From NCBI GenBank assembly GCA_037953745.1, contig JBAKBP010013038.1, forward strand, positions 1 to 64,000: a stretch of DNA of 64,000 nt, given 5' to 3'. Both the position numbers and the translations under genes were made by a program. Of this stretch, positions 34,525 through 45,992 are shown in pieces. The stretch is from Lithodes maja. Taxonomy: Eukaryota > Arthropoda > Malacostraca > Decapoda > Lithodidae. The first letter of the stretch is position 1. The number at the start of each line of letters is the position of its first letter. The notes under the pieces are model-generated. The model was given only the letters and a program-made list of their open reading frames with translations. It did not search any database and was not told the origin of the DNA.

Positions 34525-37500
34525 TGTTATGCCCTGATTTTATACAGGATTAACTTGGTATAGGTGAGTTCTGCAAGACTGGGTTATTGGATTTCTTGCA
34601 AAATACATAAAGAGAATCAACAGAGGACATGATAATCTCGGATAAATGGTTTGTAATACAGCTTTATTCTAAATAACACTCAGGTATAAGGTACGTAATA
34701 GAATTCAAACGAACAATAGATGTTGGAGCACTCAGGTAGGTTATTGGACTTATTACAATCTCCCAGTACTTATCGCGGATTTGGATAGAGACATACTTCC
34801 TACTTCCAACGTTCAGGCATTATTCTTCTGATCACATTGCTTTATGATACGTCGGGTACATGAATCACACAGGTTAGGTATTTCGCTTTGTTATCTCTCT
34901 GGTAATATGACTCTTAATCAAGGATGAAAGTATAAGTAATGTGGTTATTGCCCAAGAATTAACGTAAAGGGATAACTGTAGCTAGTTGCACTGGTCTAGG
35001 ATGTTCACTTGTCTAGGTGATACTTCAGACCGAAAATATCTGTGAGGGCGAATCAGGTTTCTGGTGGAGAATCACAATCACTTATTTTAGAATTGCTTTC
35101 GCTCTAGCCGAAGTCCAATTGATTCGGACTTATTTCTTTGGCGAGGTTAAACCTGATGGCAAGAATAATTACGGGAGTCAGTTCGCCTAAGCTAAATTTC
35201 ACTGATATATATTAATACATACTAGCATAATAATCACTCATTTCCTAACATCAGAGAAAATTGAGACATAATCGAATACACTGGATGGTTGAGTTAATAG
35301 CACCGTAACTCTAACACTGGTACTTTGTAAAGTAACACTGTAATAGAGTTTTCCTGGTTATCTTGCGTAAGTGATGTTGGGGGTTAACAGTAGCTCTGGA
35401 GCCGTCCAAGCTGTCCGGTAGTGTAGAGAAGGTTTTACAGATGGGTTGCTTGCGTAACCGGTGATGACGCTCCGATATGTTACCCTTGCTGGGGACCTTA
35501 AATAACGCTGTCTCAAGATCAACCGGACTAACAACGTATCTGATTAACGTAAGACAGTCGAGAAAAGCGACTGCTTAACTATCTCTGGTCCTTATAAGAG
35601 GTTCAAGGAGAGCGGGCGGTTTTGCACCTTTTTGTCAACAAATGCTGATGGGGCCTACAGTCAATTGTTGCCAAGGAGTTATTCTTGCAGAGTCCTCACT
35701 CAAGAGTTTCTCGCATAATCCCTTCTAACATAACAAGATCTTTCTGCCTTAGATCAGTTATGAGTTATGATCGTTCGTAACTCAAGTAGCGGATGGTGCA
35801 CTATCAGAAGTTAATGAAACAATCAATAATTTGTGAATTTGTTGTCTACCAATATAATATTACTGCCGGTAGTCCCGATCGATCGCAATAAAACATTCGT
35901 AAAGGGTTAATTCACTTCCTCACCGAGTTGCACAGATTACGGAACGCCGAATTATCGTGAATCTTGAGGGGGGGGGGGGGTACTAGACGCCAACGCAGTG
36001 TGGCCAGCCGTTGCTTTGGGCTCTAATATTCAACTGCCTACTGTTGTCTCTGTGTCTTATTTATAGGCTGGTCAAGGAAGCCTCAGGAATATTTTAGAAG
36101 TATTGGATGTCAGTGCTATGAAGTAGTTAATTTATTCTGGTGAACTTAGGGGGTTAGGGAGGGGTGTCTTTAATGTGGCGGTAAGTAACTTGTCATCTGA
36201 TTTATTATCATGGATATCTTAACTCTAGTATGAGGTACTAGTAGAGTTGGTTAGGCGGATTTGGTGAAGGTTTTTAAGTACCACTTTGCTGGCGCCCTCC
36301 GTGCCTAGGCTGGGAGGTATTATTCATCAAATCACCTAAGTATCCTTCTCTGGTCTAGCTGACATGCCATTCGGAATCTAGGATGGGATAAGGAAGGTTT
36401 TGGTTGTGGGTAAGGATGGGATAGGATGGCATTTGGATAGGTATCTAGATTTGTAGGTCATAACCTGTTGTCTGGCAAGAATTTGCTGGCTTGCGTGGGT
36501 CATGGTATTTCTCAGCGGGGGTCGGTGGGGTCCTCGTGGGGTCGGGGGGGGGGGGTGTGGTATGCCCCTCCCTGAATATGGTTATCGAGAGTTCTTACGT
36601 TAATTGGGTTGAGATATGAGTTCAGGTTGTCATGAGGTATCTTCCTAGTTAGGGTTGATCACTACATCTAGTTTTCATGTACGAGGATCACTCGTGGGTG
36701 TTAAGAATAGTAGTTTTATGAAAGTGCAAGTCAGTGGGAAATTTACATTTTTAAGGGGGGACGAGAGGGGGTCGTCCTAGCCTCGCGCCGGCTATTGCTC
36801 TGGTTCAGGTTGTGAGTGGGGCTAGGGAGTTAGAGGATAGTTACGGGGGGTACATGGATAGGTCCTTACCTTCCATTTGTTGAGGTTAGTGAACGAACTG
36901 AGTCGGCATGTTATAACCTTCTTATGGTGTCTTTACAGGGGGAGGGTTGTGAATTGTAAAGGGGGTGGTTTGAGGTTAGGTCGCCGCGCCGCTCGTGACT
37001 TAGGATAGTGACCCTTAATGCGCGGGACATAGGGGTGGCAGTGCCCTATGATAAACAGGTAGTGTGGTGTGTGCAGCGGCGCGTGAAGGAGAAAGTGACA
37101 GGGTGACCCAAAAGGTTTCGACTGGCCATGGGATCACGAAGTAGAACAGAGTAGTGTGGATTGTGGATAAGGAGGAGGTGATTGGAAGACATATAACAAT
37201 TGTGGAAAAGTAAATGGAAGAGAGGAACACAATGGCGGATAAAAGATAATTAACTTAAGGATTGAAATACATGCATGAATGACGGTATTAGTCGTCGTCA
37301 AATTAAGGTGAATGGGACTTGGTTGGAATGCACGGAATACGATTCGACATGGGCAGTGCCTCTGTGTCGTAGCAATATCGATCGGGCAAATTCCGGTTAA
37401 TATTATATACTGTATATACTTAGTTACTAGAAGAACAAGACAAGGGGCAACTGAGCACGGGGGTACATATCTATATACTTAGTTACTACAATAGAAAGGA

Positions 37501-39133
37501 AAAAGGGACAACTGGGAATGGGGGTACATATATCTAGACTAGTCATGGAGAGAGAGATACGTGGTAGCTTTCCTGCATGTCTCTTGATAATCGTATGCAG
37601 GTTGGTCATAATGAGCTTATCCAAATTAACAGGCCTAAATCAATACAATAACTGGCATAGGGTCATCAGGTGTATAGAGTCGTGGTTGTTGTTGTTGTTG
37701 TTGTTCCCCACGCTGCCTGGCCAAACAGCCCCAAGGCCCCGAGCAAGGCCAAAGGCCATAACCCTCAGAACCCTCACTGCCGACCACAATAAAGCCTGGG
37801 TGACTGAAGCCACTCCATGGCGGGGAGCTGAGGAGGGTTTTTTTTTATTTTTTTTTTTTAAAGAGACAATGAACGGAGGAAGGAAAAACACAGATAAAAC
37901 AAAAAGGTCCATGTGCCTAAAGGCATCCTCCATTCATAAAATGTTTGTAACAACTGGATTTAAACATTTGTAGATTGTAAGTTTGTGGAAAGCAATTCGA
38001 GGGAAGTGAATTCCAAAGAGTAGTAGTTCTAGGGATAAATGAATTTTGATAAGTAGAAGTTCTGCATTGTGGAGGAGAAAGTGTAAATTCATGGGCGCTC
38101 TCAGCTGCCCTAGATCTACGGGGAAAGATGTGGAGAGGCGGCACAATTGAAGCAAGTTCCTCGGAACAATTGCTGTGAAAATATCTGTAGAATAATGCAA
38201 GGGATGCAACGTTTCTTCGTATGGATAATGTAGGAAGGTCCTGTGTGATTACAGGGTTATTGATTAATCTAATAGCTTTATTTTGAATTTTGTCCAACTG
38301 CCTCAATGCAACTACTCCACTTCCACCCGACAGAGGTGCACAGTAATCCATCTGAAATGCGGAAACGCCCAGGAAACCAAAGCCCCACCCCCTCAAGAGT
38401 CGTGGTTAAAGGTTGTTACATAACTCATAATTAACTTATCTAAATCAACAGGCATAAATCAAAACAAGAACTGGCAAGGGGCACAAATTGACAGAAGAAT
38501 GATGCAACGTGAGGTTATGTATAGCTAACTGCTAAAAATTGGGTAACGAAGATAGGTGTCTTCCCTTTCTACAAGTTCCCTAAATGATGTTAACATTAGG
38601 GAGTTGGTACATCAATAATATAGCAATGTGGATCTCAGTGAGTTATGGGGCTGTCTAGTGTAATTGCATAATTAATCTCGGAATTACTCCTAGGTATTTT
38701 GTCTAGTGAAATGGAGGTTGTATTAGGAAGGTTGGGAATATATATATAGTGGATAAAACAATGGGAGGTTAGAGACATATACTTGCTAGAATTGGGGGAT
38801 TATGATTGTTATATAACTAAATACAGGGCTGACGTAATCACGATCTGATTCGTTGTGAAACGGAAACTAAGGTGTCTCCTCGAACCTACATATTGAAAGC
38901 ATTATAGCCTGCATGGTCATTACATAATTGAATACACATTTAGTCAGTACATCAAGGATGTCAAGGAGTAAAGTCATGTGGTTTGTATACTAGAAGACTG
39001 TGATTGAGAGACGTATAATATGTGGAATGAATTGGGAGAGAGAGAGAGACCAAATCGGGGATGGAAATGAGACCGGGGATCTCGTTGGGGGTGGAGTTTT
39101 CGCTCCCAGGATTTTCGTTCCTGTGGTATTTCA
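34525..39133 (-). repeat. 5' LTR of the giant-LTR element, carrying a LINE insertion
   Basis: Same termini as the copy at 24645-28560. Its 4609-bp length is explained by a 708-bp LINE fragment at 37688-38395 and its 12-bp duplication; without these it is about 3.89 kb. Empty TTAA sites at 34914-34917 and 35294-35297 correspond to MITE insertions in the solo LTR. The conserved 71-codon frame is at 37015-37230. Confidence 0.9.
37688..38395 (-). mobile_element. 5'-truncated LINE fragment with 12-bp target duplication
   Basis: AGAGTCGTGGTT at 37676-37687 and 38396-38407 flanks 708 bp absent from the other LTR, so both edges are seen directly. On the minus strand, 38396-37917 encodes the C-terminal end of a Jockey/CR1-type ORF2 (LDKIQNKAIRLINNP, LFYRYFHSNCSEELA, FIPRTTTLWNSLP), followed by an untranslated region and a (CAA)n tail (37690-37705). 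The insertion postdates the LTR pair. Clade not decided. Confidence 0.85.
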
Positions 39134-39138
39134 ATACA

Positions 39139-39833
39139 AATAAGCGTCTTATAGCATTGCTTTTTAATACACAATAAGAATGGGGTAGCTCGTGACCTTC
39201 GTGTTCCAATAATATTACTACAAGCCCCTTCCCTGAAGACCCCGTTCGAGGCTTAAAACTGTTTAATAATACCGTCAAGGAGACGAACGGCCCGCTCGTG
39301 GGAAGGGGATGTTTAATAATACGGGTCTAAGACAGATCTGTGGTCGTAAAAATTGTTAAGTGAGATAGTTCGAAGCCTGTCAATTGCTGGAGGCCCTTTC
39401 GAAACTGAATAAGATTGTCTAATGGTAGGTAAATAAATGAAGGTAAACATGGTTACCCATTACTAATCTGTTATATATTGCAAAATCACCATTCACCATC
39501 TCTCTTCATGGCCCAAAAGTATTTCAGCTGAAATCCGCTTATAAATATACAGTATATAAATTATATACATTGAAGTTATCTAAAATGTTTGTGGATAATG
39601 CATCGTCACTCGATATATTTAAAAATATACACATATAAATACATAATTTTGTGAAATTTATATTATATACTCTTTTTATATTGCACCATCTAGTAACCCC
39701 ACTGAGACAGAGAGCTCTGTGCAACCTCCCGAAAGTGCCAGTTATAGTCGTTAGTGGTAATTGGGACCCCCACCACTTTTTGACGTAGTTCTGACGGATA
39801 GCAACAACAGATGGCGTTAGCATCTAGTAGGCC
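39139..39833. other. Unassigned, AT-rich
   Basis: No motif-bearing frame. A 94-codon minus-strand frame (39539-39823) lacks recognisable features. Confidence 0.35.
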
Positions 39834-40323
39834 TTAACCCTTAACCAACGGCGCACCACATATGTCGAGTTGAATAAATATGGACTATATGGCGGTGCAC
39901 CACATAATATGTCGATTGCCATTTTCAGCACGTAATGTTGCTCTGAGAGAGAGCTGAGCGGTGGGACGAGCGTAGTAACCTTATGACCGCTCCCCACCAC
40001 CGCGGTGGGTGTACTGAGCTGTATTCTACCCTCCTCCTCCCTCTCTCACTCGCTACACAGGGAATTATGTATGGAAATTACCTTATTTTAGGTTTTTTGC
40101 ACTCGTGTTGCACGATCGTTGCAAGAGAACCAGTGGTCGTACAAGGATGGTTCGGGTGTCATTGGAAAGGCTCTGTTTACGCCCTTTCAGGGATAGATAC
40201 TTGTTTTACGCTCTGGGTCTTGTTTATGCATTAAATTGAGCACGGAAACAACCCTATTTAGGGTAAAACCCCGGCTGGGCGGCACAGTGTAAAATACCCT
40301 ACCACCCGCTCTTTGTATGTTAA
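39834..40323 (-). mobile_element. TTAA-flanked MITE, family 2, copy B
   Basis: TTAA at 39834-39837 and 40320-40323 brackets the inverse of 7340-7686 plus about 140 extra bp. Shared inverted blocks include GATACTTGTTTTACGCTCTG and TCGTTGCAAGAGAACC. No supported coding frame; the 83-codon frame at 39983-40234 lies wholly inside. Confidence 0.75.
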
Positions 40324-40374
40324 GGCAAGCTCATAGAGTAAAGAAGGATAGAGAAGCAAGTGTCATGAGGCGTC

Positions 40375-41720
40375 CCAAATCTGAAAATGGTGATCCGCAC
40401 GTTCGAGAGATGGCAGCACGATCGCAAAGGAAAATGGGAGGGTTCCCCATTAATTTGGAATAATCACTACCTTGTACTAATAACGCTATTAATAATCAAA
40501 TTAACGTTATCTAGAGACTCTGTAAACATGACAGAGTTAAATAGACAGAAGTAGAGGCTACTGGAAAGGACAGATCACCGTGAAATTGTCGTCATTATGA
40601 GGAGGTTCACAGTCAAGTCTTCTACCCCCGCCATTGTTGTTGTGAGACTCGGGAGACGGACGGGAGTTGCCAACGTCAAACATGCTGGGACAAAATATCC
40701 CTAGATGTCATAAGTATAACCTAGGAACGTATCTCGTGAAATGTCCTGTTTTACTGCAACTTTATAAATTAACATCTACATAACATGTAACTAATAATTT
40801 ATATTTAAAATTACAATTTAATTACTGTTGTGTTGCTGGGAGTTATACACCTTACATCATATAAAAGTATTTTTTATATTGTATATGTATGCCTAATATT
40901 TTCCTCTTGCTTTTATATATCTATTTTATTTTAAATAATTTACAAGTAGTGCTTCTACCAACATTAATTCACTCTTAACCTAACAAGTGCGCATGGGGGT
41001 AATTGGAAACGTCCCCCTGTGCTGACGTATTTGAGGTGTTTCCGTCACTAAAATATTCATTGTACCATTAATAGCATTAATAATTATCCATATGCGCCTA
41101 TTATGGGTTGATTATAAAGGTATTAACCTGAAACAACAATAAAACGAGTGAAAACAGCGTTTGGATGGTCAAAATCGGAGATATAGCCCGCGAGTTGTAT
41201 AATGTATGGGCGAGGCAAACTGCTTTCCCGCCAATTTCCCCCAAGGCCACTGAGACACAGTCGATCGATACTCTCTCTCTCTCTCTTGCACTCGCTTGCC
41301 ATCAGTGATGACAACACCCTGCTTGCAACTCGCTAATGTTAGCACGAAAATATACCTCAGAATAAGGGAATAATAGGGAAAATAGGTGATAACTGAAGGA
41401 GAGGAGGAAAGTGGGGAAGGAGGGGAGGTAGAGGACTGAGATTTTGCATGGCCCAGGGGCCAAAAAAAAATAAAAAAATAAAAAAATAATTTTATTTTAT
41501 TTTTTTTTCGATGTCAAAAGTTGATTTTTTGTTTTACTTACTCTCAAGAGTCTTCCCGCAGTCCGCCGGGGGAACTCTTAAGAGTCTTCCGGCAGTTCCC
41601 GGGTTAAAGACATTTCCTCTTTAATCTAACGCCCCTTCATTATGCGGACTTTCCCTAACTTTGGTAACACTGCAGACAAGCCAGGCGCCAAGAGAGGCGC
41701 GCAGATATCAAGGAGTATTT
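40375..41720 (-). repeat. Dispersed repeat R2, copy 2, split by a MITE
   Basis: 40375-40974 and 41608-41720 together match 9835-10545 inverted; the gap is the TTAA MITE of family 1. Continuity across the gap is shown by CTCTTTAATCTA and AACACTGCAG following the second TTAA here and preceding the single TTAA, in inverse orientation, in copy 1. Confidence 0.75.
40975..41607 (+). mobile_element. TTAA-flanked MITE, family 1, copy C
   Basis: TTAA at 40975-40978 and 41604-41607. Starts CCTAACAAGTGCGCATGGGGG and ends CGGCAGTTCCCGGG. The empty site is the TTAA at 9923-9926 in the sister repeat. It carries the same 65-codon frame (41123-41317, minus strand) as copies A and B. Confidence 0.9.
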
Positions 41721-42079
41721 AATAAGGAATATTCACTGGGGCCTTTTGCTCATAATATTATGCCCCATTATAGTGCTGACACCCCTAGTTCGCGGGAGGA
41801 AATAACCCACTTTCCCCTCTATCCTTCTTTACTCTATGGGCAAGCTCTAGGGCATTTAATATCAAGAGTCGAGGGCCGGATACTCAAAACTATTTAGGAC
41901 ATCCTATCTCGTCCTATCTCACTTAGGGCGCCCTAACTGCTCCAGTACGCTTATGACGCTATACTCAAAACAAGTTAAGACGGCATACTCAGAAGCTGTG
42001 GGCAACCATTTTGTGAAAAGTTAGGATGTCCTGACTTAGGGTAGGTCGGGGGCTACTCTAACTCGACTTAGGACACTCA

Positions 42080-43439
42080 ACAGCGGAAACAAATAAATAG
42101 TGGGAGCCGTTATTTAGGGTGTACCTCCAAACATTGGCCGAGCCTCGGCGTGGATTAAATATGGCCGGCCTCAAAGTGACTCTAGCCTATTTTAATCGTC
42201 ATTTAAGGAGGCTATGTAAATAACTGGTGTAATTAATGGTGACATTTTGTAATGGAACTAGTGGTCTTATACCGTTTTGGTCGCTTTTTAAGGCTTGAGA
42301 GAATGTATGTAAACACCCAAATAAAAGGATACTCTCCAAGCCTATGATTCTGTGATTTTACTTGATTTATCCTTTCAATAATGAAATTATTTGTGTAATA
42401 TGTACTCAAAATACTGGATTTGGGGGCTCATGACCTTTTTGAAGTAGCATAGGCTATTGGTAACTTCACACACTGGGGTTTTGGCCTTTTGGGTGGTGGA
42501 TATTGAGTTTAGCCTAGGTCAAATTAGGCCTAGGCTTAGCCTATATATATTTTTAATTTACAATCTTTACTTAGCCTAACTTTTACGATTCTAATAATGT
42601 TTCATTATTCATTTGCATGTATTTTTATCCATTTTCCAAGAATATTAAAATACAACCCTATTAGCCTAGTGGGGAGGACTATAGCCTAGCCTATGAAGAT
42701 CGGGGAATGTGGTATTAAAAAAAGCACATATAAATAATATATACAGCATGGTGTCTAGGCCTAGAGAGACTTTTTGACACATTTTATTTTGTTTGATTTA
42801 TAGAGAGATTAGTTAGTGAGGGGGCTTTGCCCCCCCTCACCCCCCATGACTTAATGTCGTCCTCATATAGGCCTATATTACCAGCAGGGGCAAATAACAG
42901 CAGTCAAATTAGACGCGAATGTAACTGCGAGTGTGCGACTATGTAAACAAAGCGGGCGGTACACCCGCTAACACAACTTTTACCAAAAAGACTAACCTAG
43001 GCTAACTTACTTTAACCTACCCTAGGTAAGGATGTAGGAATTCGGGCGTATCGCCTGCCTTGTTTAGACCAAGATACATATCTTGGTTTAGACTACTCGC
43101 ATGCTCAAGATCACGTCCCCGTCTAGTTTGACTGCCGTGGAATACAAGAATAGATTAAGGGCCTCCCCCTCACCCCCCATGACTTATTATCATCATAATA
43201 TTACCATCAGGGGGCAAAATACTCCTTCCCCTACCCTAACCTAGTGACAAACTATAAATGGGACTTCTGGGAAAATAGCCTATCCTAACTTAATCTGGAC
43301 TAGGCCTAGCCTAATACGTTGCAAACTACTGTACACAAATTAAGTTCATGGGAAAATATAATCTAGCAGAATCTAATAGCCTATAGACCTACTATAAACA
43401 ATGTAAATGAGCCTTTGTTAGGGGTTAAATATAGGATAT
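42080..43439. other. Interior of the TIR element, no gene
   Basis: AT-rich with repeated AGGCCTA and TAGCCTA words and a repeated CCCTCACCCCCCATGACTTA block (42832-42855 and 43170-43190). Nothing coding. Confidence 0.45.
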
Positions 43440-43449
43440 TGCATGATTT

Positions 43450-43498
43450 ATTATATATATATACCGGTATATATATATATAATTATACATATATATAT
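43450..43498. repeat. (TA)n microsatellite, left of the gypsy insertion
   Basis: A TA repeat with a central ACCGGT palindrome. The gypsy element begins at 43499; flanking ATATAT on both sides is compatible with a target duplication but cannot be told from the microsatellite. Confidence 0.85.
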
Positions 43499-45356
43499 TG
43501 TGACGCATGTCCACGTGTGAGCATGCTGTACAGAACGCCTAGTCATGCCCCACTCTCGCTAGGATCGTCAGGGCAGGAACTTTGGCTGTAGTCTATGTAG
43601 AGTTTCCTAACTTAGTTCATGTGAGCCGTTGTACTATAAGTATTATGAATCTGTATTTTGTTTTCATCTGAGTCAACGAGTTCTATTTTATATCATTAGT
43701 TATAAGTATTGTGTGTAAAACTTATTTGTAATGATGGGAAGAGAAACAGCCACAGTTGGGGGTCAGTGGGTGCGCCAGGCGGGAGGTGGGCCTAACTCAC
43801 TAGCACTCCCCCCCCCCCCCACCCCCTCAGTGCTAGGGGAGCCTTTGTGTATCCCAGAGGAGAGAGAGAAATTACGTAATGGTTGTCAGTGGGCGGTCCT
43901 TAGTAGTTCACGTTGGGCTCACTAGAGGGCCGGGTATAAAAAGGGAAGTCTAGCCATTTTTTCATCAGAACTCATTAGGCAGAGCGACTTCTCATTTCCC
44001 GTGCTAACTATATATATTCTTCTGACTGATGGGAACTTTCTCTACTACCTTACATTCTTATCTCCTCTTTTCCCTGCCTGTTTAACTTCCATGGTCCCGT
44101 TGGTGCAGAGCTAGTCAGCCAACGTATTATCGCTTGAGTTCTCACGAGATACTTGCCTATTAGATAGCCTATTTTGGAAGGGTTGACTAAGAATAGGATT
44201 GATTTATGTTTGTTGCACTTGTATATGCATTTCCCTGTGTGTTATTATTATTATTCCTGTTTTCTGCTAGTCTAGGTAATGCTAGACTGGGGTAAGGCTT
44301 TTCTGAGTTACGAGTTGTTGTTTGATGCAGTGGTTAAGCGATAAACCTGCATACTCGTTTCGGTTCAGTGAAGCCTAGGTTGTCTTCGCGGCTGACTGTG
44401 TTGAGTTAATAATTTACAGTGCGTGAGGGCAAGAGCCTAACCACCCTGTATTTTATTAACAGTTTGTTTTTACTTTGTCAAGGAGCCGGGAGAAAACCAG
44501 ATACAAGGGATCTGGATTTCTCAAAGTGCACTTGTTAGTTTTAACGTAATACTTTAAACAGTCGTGAGGACTTCGCTAGGCTACAAGCCGTTTTTGCTCA
44601 GTCACTGCTACCTTTTTCCCACAGTACCCCAGCTAGACTTTACTCGATTAGTAGATACAGAATAGTATTGAAGCTTTCCTTATGTATGATATTGTTTATG
44701 CACTATTGATTTCATGTGTTGCAAGCTTGGCTACTTTAGTGATTAGTGGCCCACGAGCACAATCCGAGTAGGCTATTGCCGTTGCATTTGCGGAGTACTT
44801 CTTTTTAATGTTTGCCATTTACTATTGCATATTCTTTTAATTATTTTTATGCCAATTTAAGCCTTTAATAGTATTTCATTGCCAGTGTTTTTGCTTATTG
44901 AATTACTGTTCAAAATCCGATACGTACTTCTTACGAGCATCCGAGAAGCATCTAACTTTTTTCAGAAGATTCCTTGCTCGATGCTTAAGGACTATTAATT
45001 AACGTAACGTAATAGTGCCGATCCGAAGTAGAGGGTGGAGGACTTCTTAAGTTCATAGTCAAGGGTGGATTACTTCGGCTTCGGGCAACACTATTCTTTG
45101 GTGTTGTTGTTTCTTACTTCATTGTTTGATTGTTGACCAGACTAGATAATTCCTGTCTCTTTATTAGTCTGTTGTTGAACACTAGTACCGAGTTCTTGTA
45201 TACCCCGTTATAGCAGATTGAACTCTGGAGGGTATTGGTGTTTTTTGTTCGGCTGGCAGTACTCAGGGGTTGGGATTGTGTGTTTCCGTTGTGGCAGCGA
45301 GCCGTATTCGAGTCCTGATTGAGAGCCCTTGTGTACCCGAGTGCCAGTTCGAAACA
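43499..45356 (+). repeat. 5' LTR (1858 bp) of the Gmr1-like element
   Basis: Begins TGTGACGCATGTCCACG and ends AACA. Includes a C tract (43808-43826) and a promoter at 43935. Small frames such as 43731-43925 recur in the other LTR and are not taken as genes. Confidence 0.95.
43935..43970 (+). promoter_or_regulatory. TATA box and initiator candidate in 5' LTR
   Basis: TATAAAA at 43935-43941 follows a G-rich stretch (GAGGGCCGGG). TCATCAGAAC at 43962-43971, about 30 bp downstream, resembles an arthropod initiator, so U3 would be about 465 bp and R-U5 about 1.39 kb. The same arrangement is in the 3' LTR at 51515. Confidence 0.65.
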
Positions 45357-45358
45357 AA

Positions 45359-45376
45359 TGGCGACCTTGCTTAGGA
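45359..45376 (+). promoter_or_regulatory. Primer-binding site candidate
   Basis: TGGCGACCTTGC starts two bases after the LTR-terminal ACA. The first eight bases (TGGCGACC) match the sites of gypsy-type elements known to use tRNA-Arg as primer; the following bases differ, so the tRNA is tentative. Confidence 0.55.
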
Positions 45377-45602
45377 TTTTGTGAACAGTATAAATTTATG
45401 CAGAGTTGGACAACATTTGTTTATTTGTATTTTAGCGTGCATATTGAAGAATATTTTTTTTTGTATGGCAATTAGTAAAGCATTTAAGAGATTCTAGTTA
45501 ATTTAGTAATTAGTGCTTGCATAGGAAGTTTAACACTTTTGTCTCGAGAATTTTTTTGTGGACTTCAGTGTGTCGTGCATTAGCACTGACGATGAGTGAG
45601 AG

Positions 45603-45992
45603 ATGTCATTTGAAGGTGTGCCGTTAGTAACCAGTGAGGAGGATGCTAGAGTTTTTGTGAGTAAGCGGTACCACGTGACGGAGGAGAGGCTGACTGGGGT
45701 GGATGTTTGTGGCTTGCCCCTGATAGCCAAGGTTTTGGGCATTTCCAATGTAGCAGGGATGTCCAAGGGGGAGCTGATTTCCTGGGTGTTGCGTGGGCGA
45801 CATGGGGTTTCGGAGGACAGGGCGTTTGGGGGAGTTCCTCCCCAGATCCCCTCTCACTCGACTCCCACAGTGCCGTCCACTCAGTTACCGGAGGTTAGCA
45901 CTCTCCCACAGAGGGATGAGAATTGGCAGATTGGAGTGCCCTCGGGTGGTGCACGTGGTGGTTCCCCAGTTTTTGCCCCCCTCCTTCAGTAG
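45603..45992 (+). CDS. gag: Gag N-terminal segment, Gmr1-like element
   Basis: About 125 residues from ATG 45603, the second ATG of the leader (one at 45592 is soon stopped). It includes a compact helical block, roughly residues 10-75 (DARVFVSKRYHVTEE, CGLPLIAKVLGI, MSKGELISWVLRG), then a Pro/Ser linker. The frame stops at 45992, but linker-type sequence continues in the frame of the large pol ORF: the switch lies at a six-C run at 45976-45981, a one-base offset. Single-base change or assembly error in the homopolymer is likely; programmed shifting cannot be excluded. The matrix-like role is inferred from position. Confidence 0.7.
   Translation: MSFEGVPLVTSEEDARVFVSKRYHVTEERLTGVDVCGLPLIAKVLGISNVAGMSKGELISWVLRGRHGVSEDRAFGGVPPQIPSHSTPTVPSTQLPEVSTLPQRDENWQIGVPSGGARGGSPVFAPLLQ

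Larger units (their letters stand above)
24640..39138 (-). mobile_element. Giant-LTR retrotransposon, gag-only, target duplication ATACA
   Basis: Two long direct repeats, 24645-28560 and 34525-39133, enclose a 5.96-kb interior. Each starts TGTTATGCCC and ends GGTATTTCA on the plus strand, that is TG...CA when read on the coding (minus) strand. ATACA at 24640-24644 and 39134-39138 is an exact 5-bp target duplication, so the ends are fixed. The interior, without later LINE insertions, is about 2.95 kb and has a Gag-like proline-rich ORF starting 88 bp after the 5' LTR, but no protease, integrase, RT or RNase H. It resembles non-autonomous gag-bearing LTR elements described in plants (TR-GAG), but with far longer LTRs; its partner is unknown. 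Confidence 0.9.

Noticed and set aside
24645..39133. The two long direct repeats as a segmental duplication
   Set aside because: TG...CA ends, a 5-bp target duplication outside the pair and a gag-like ORF placed just inside fit LTRs far better.
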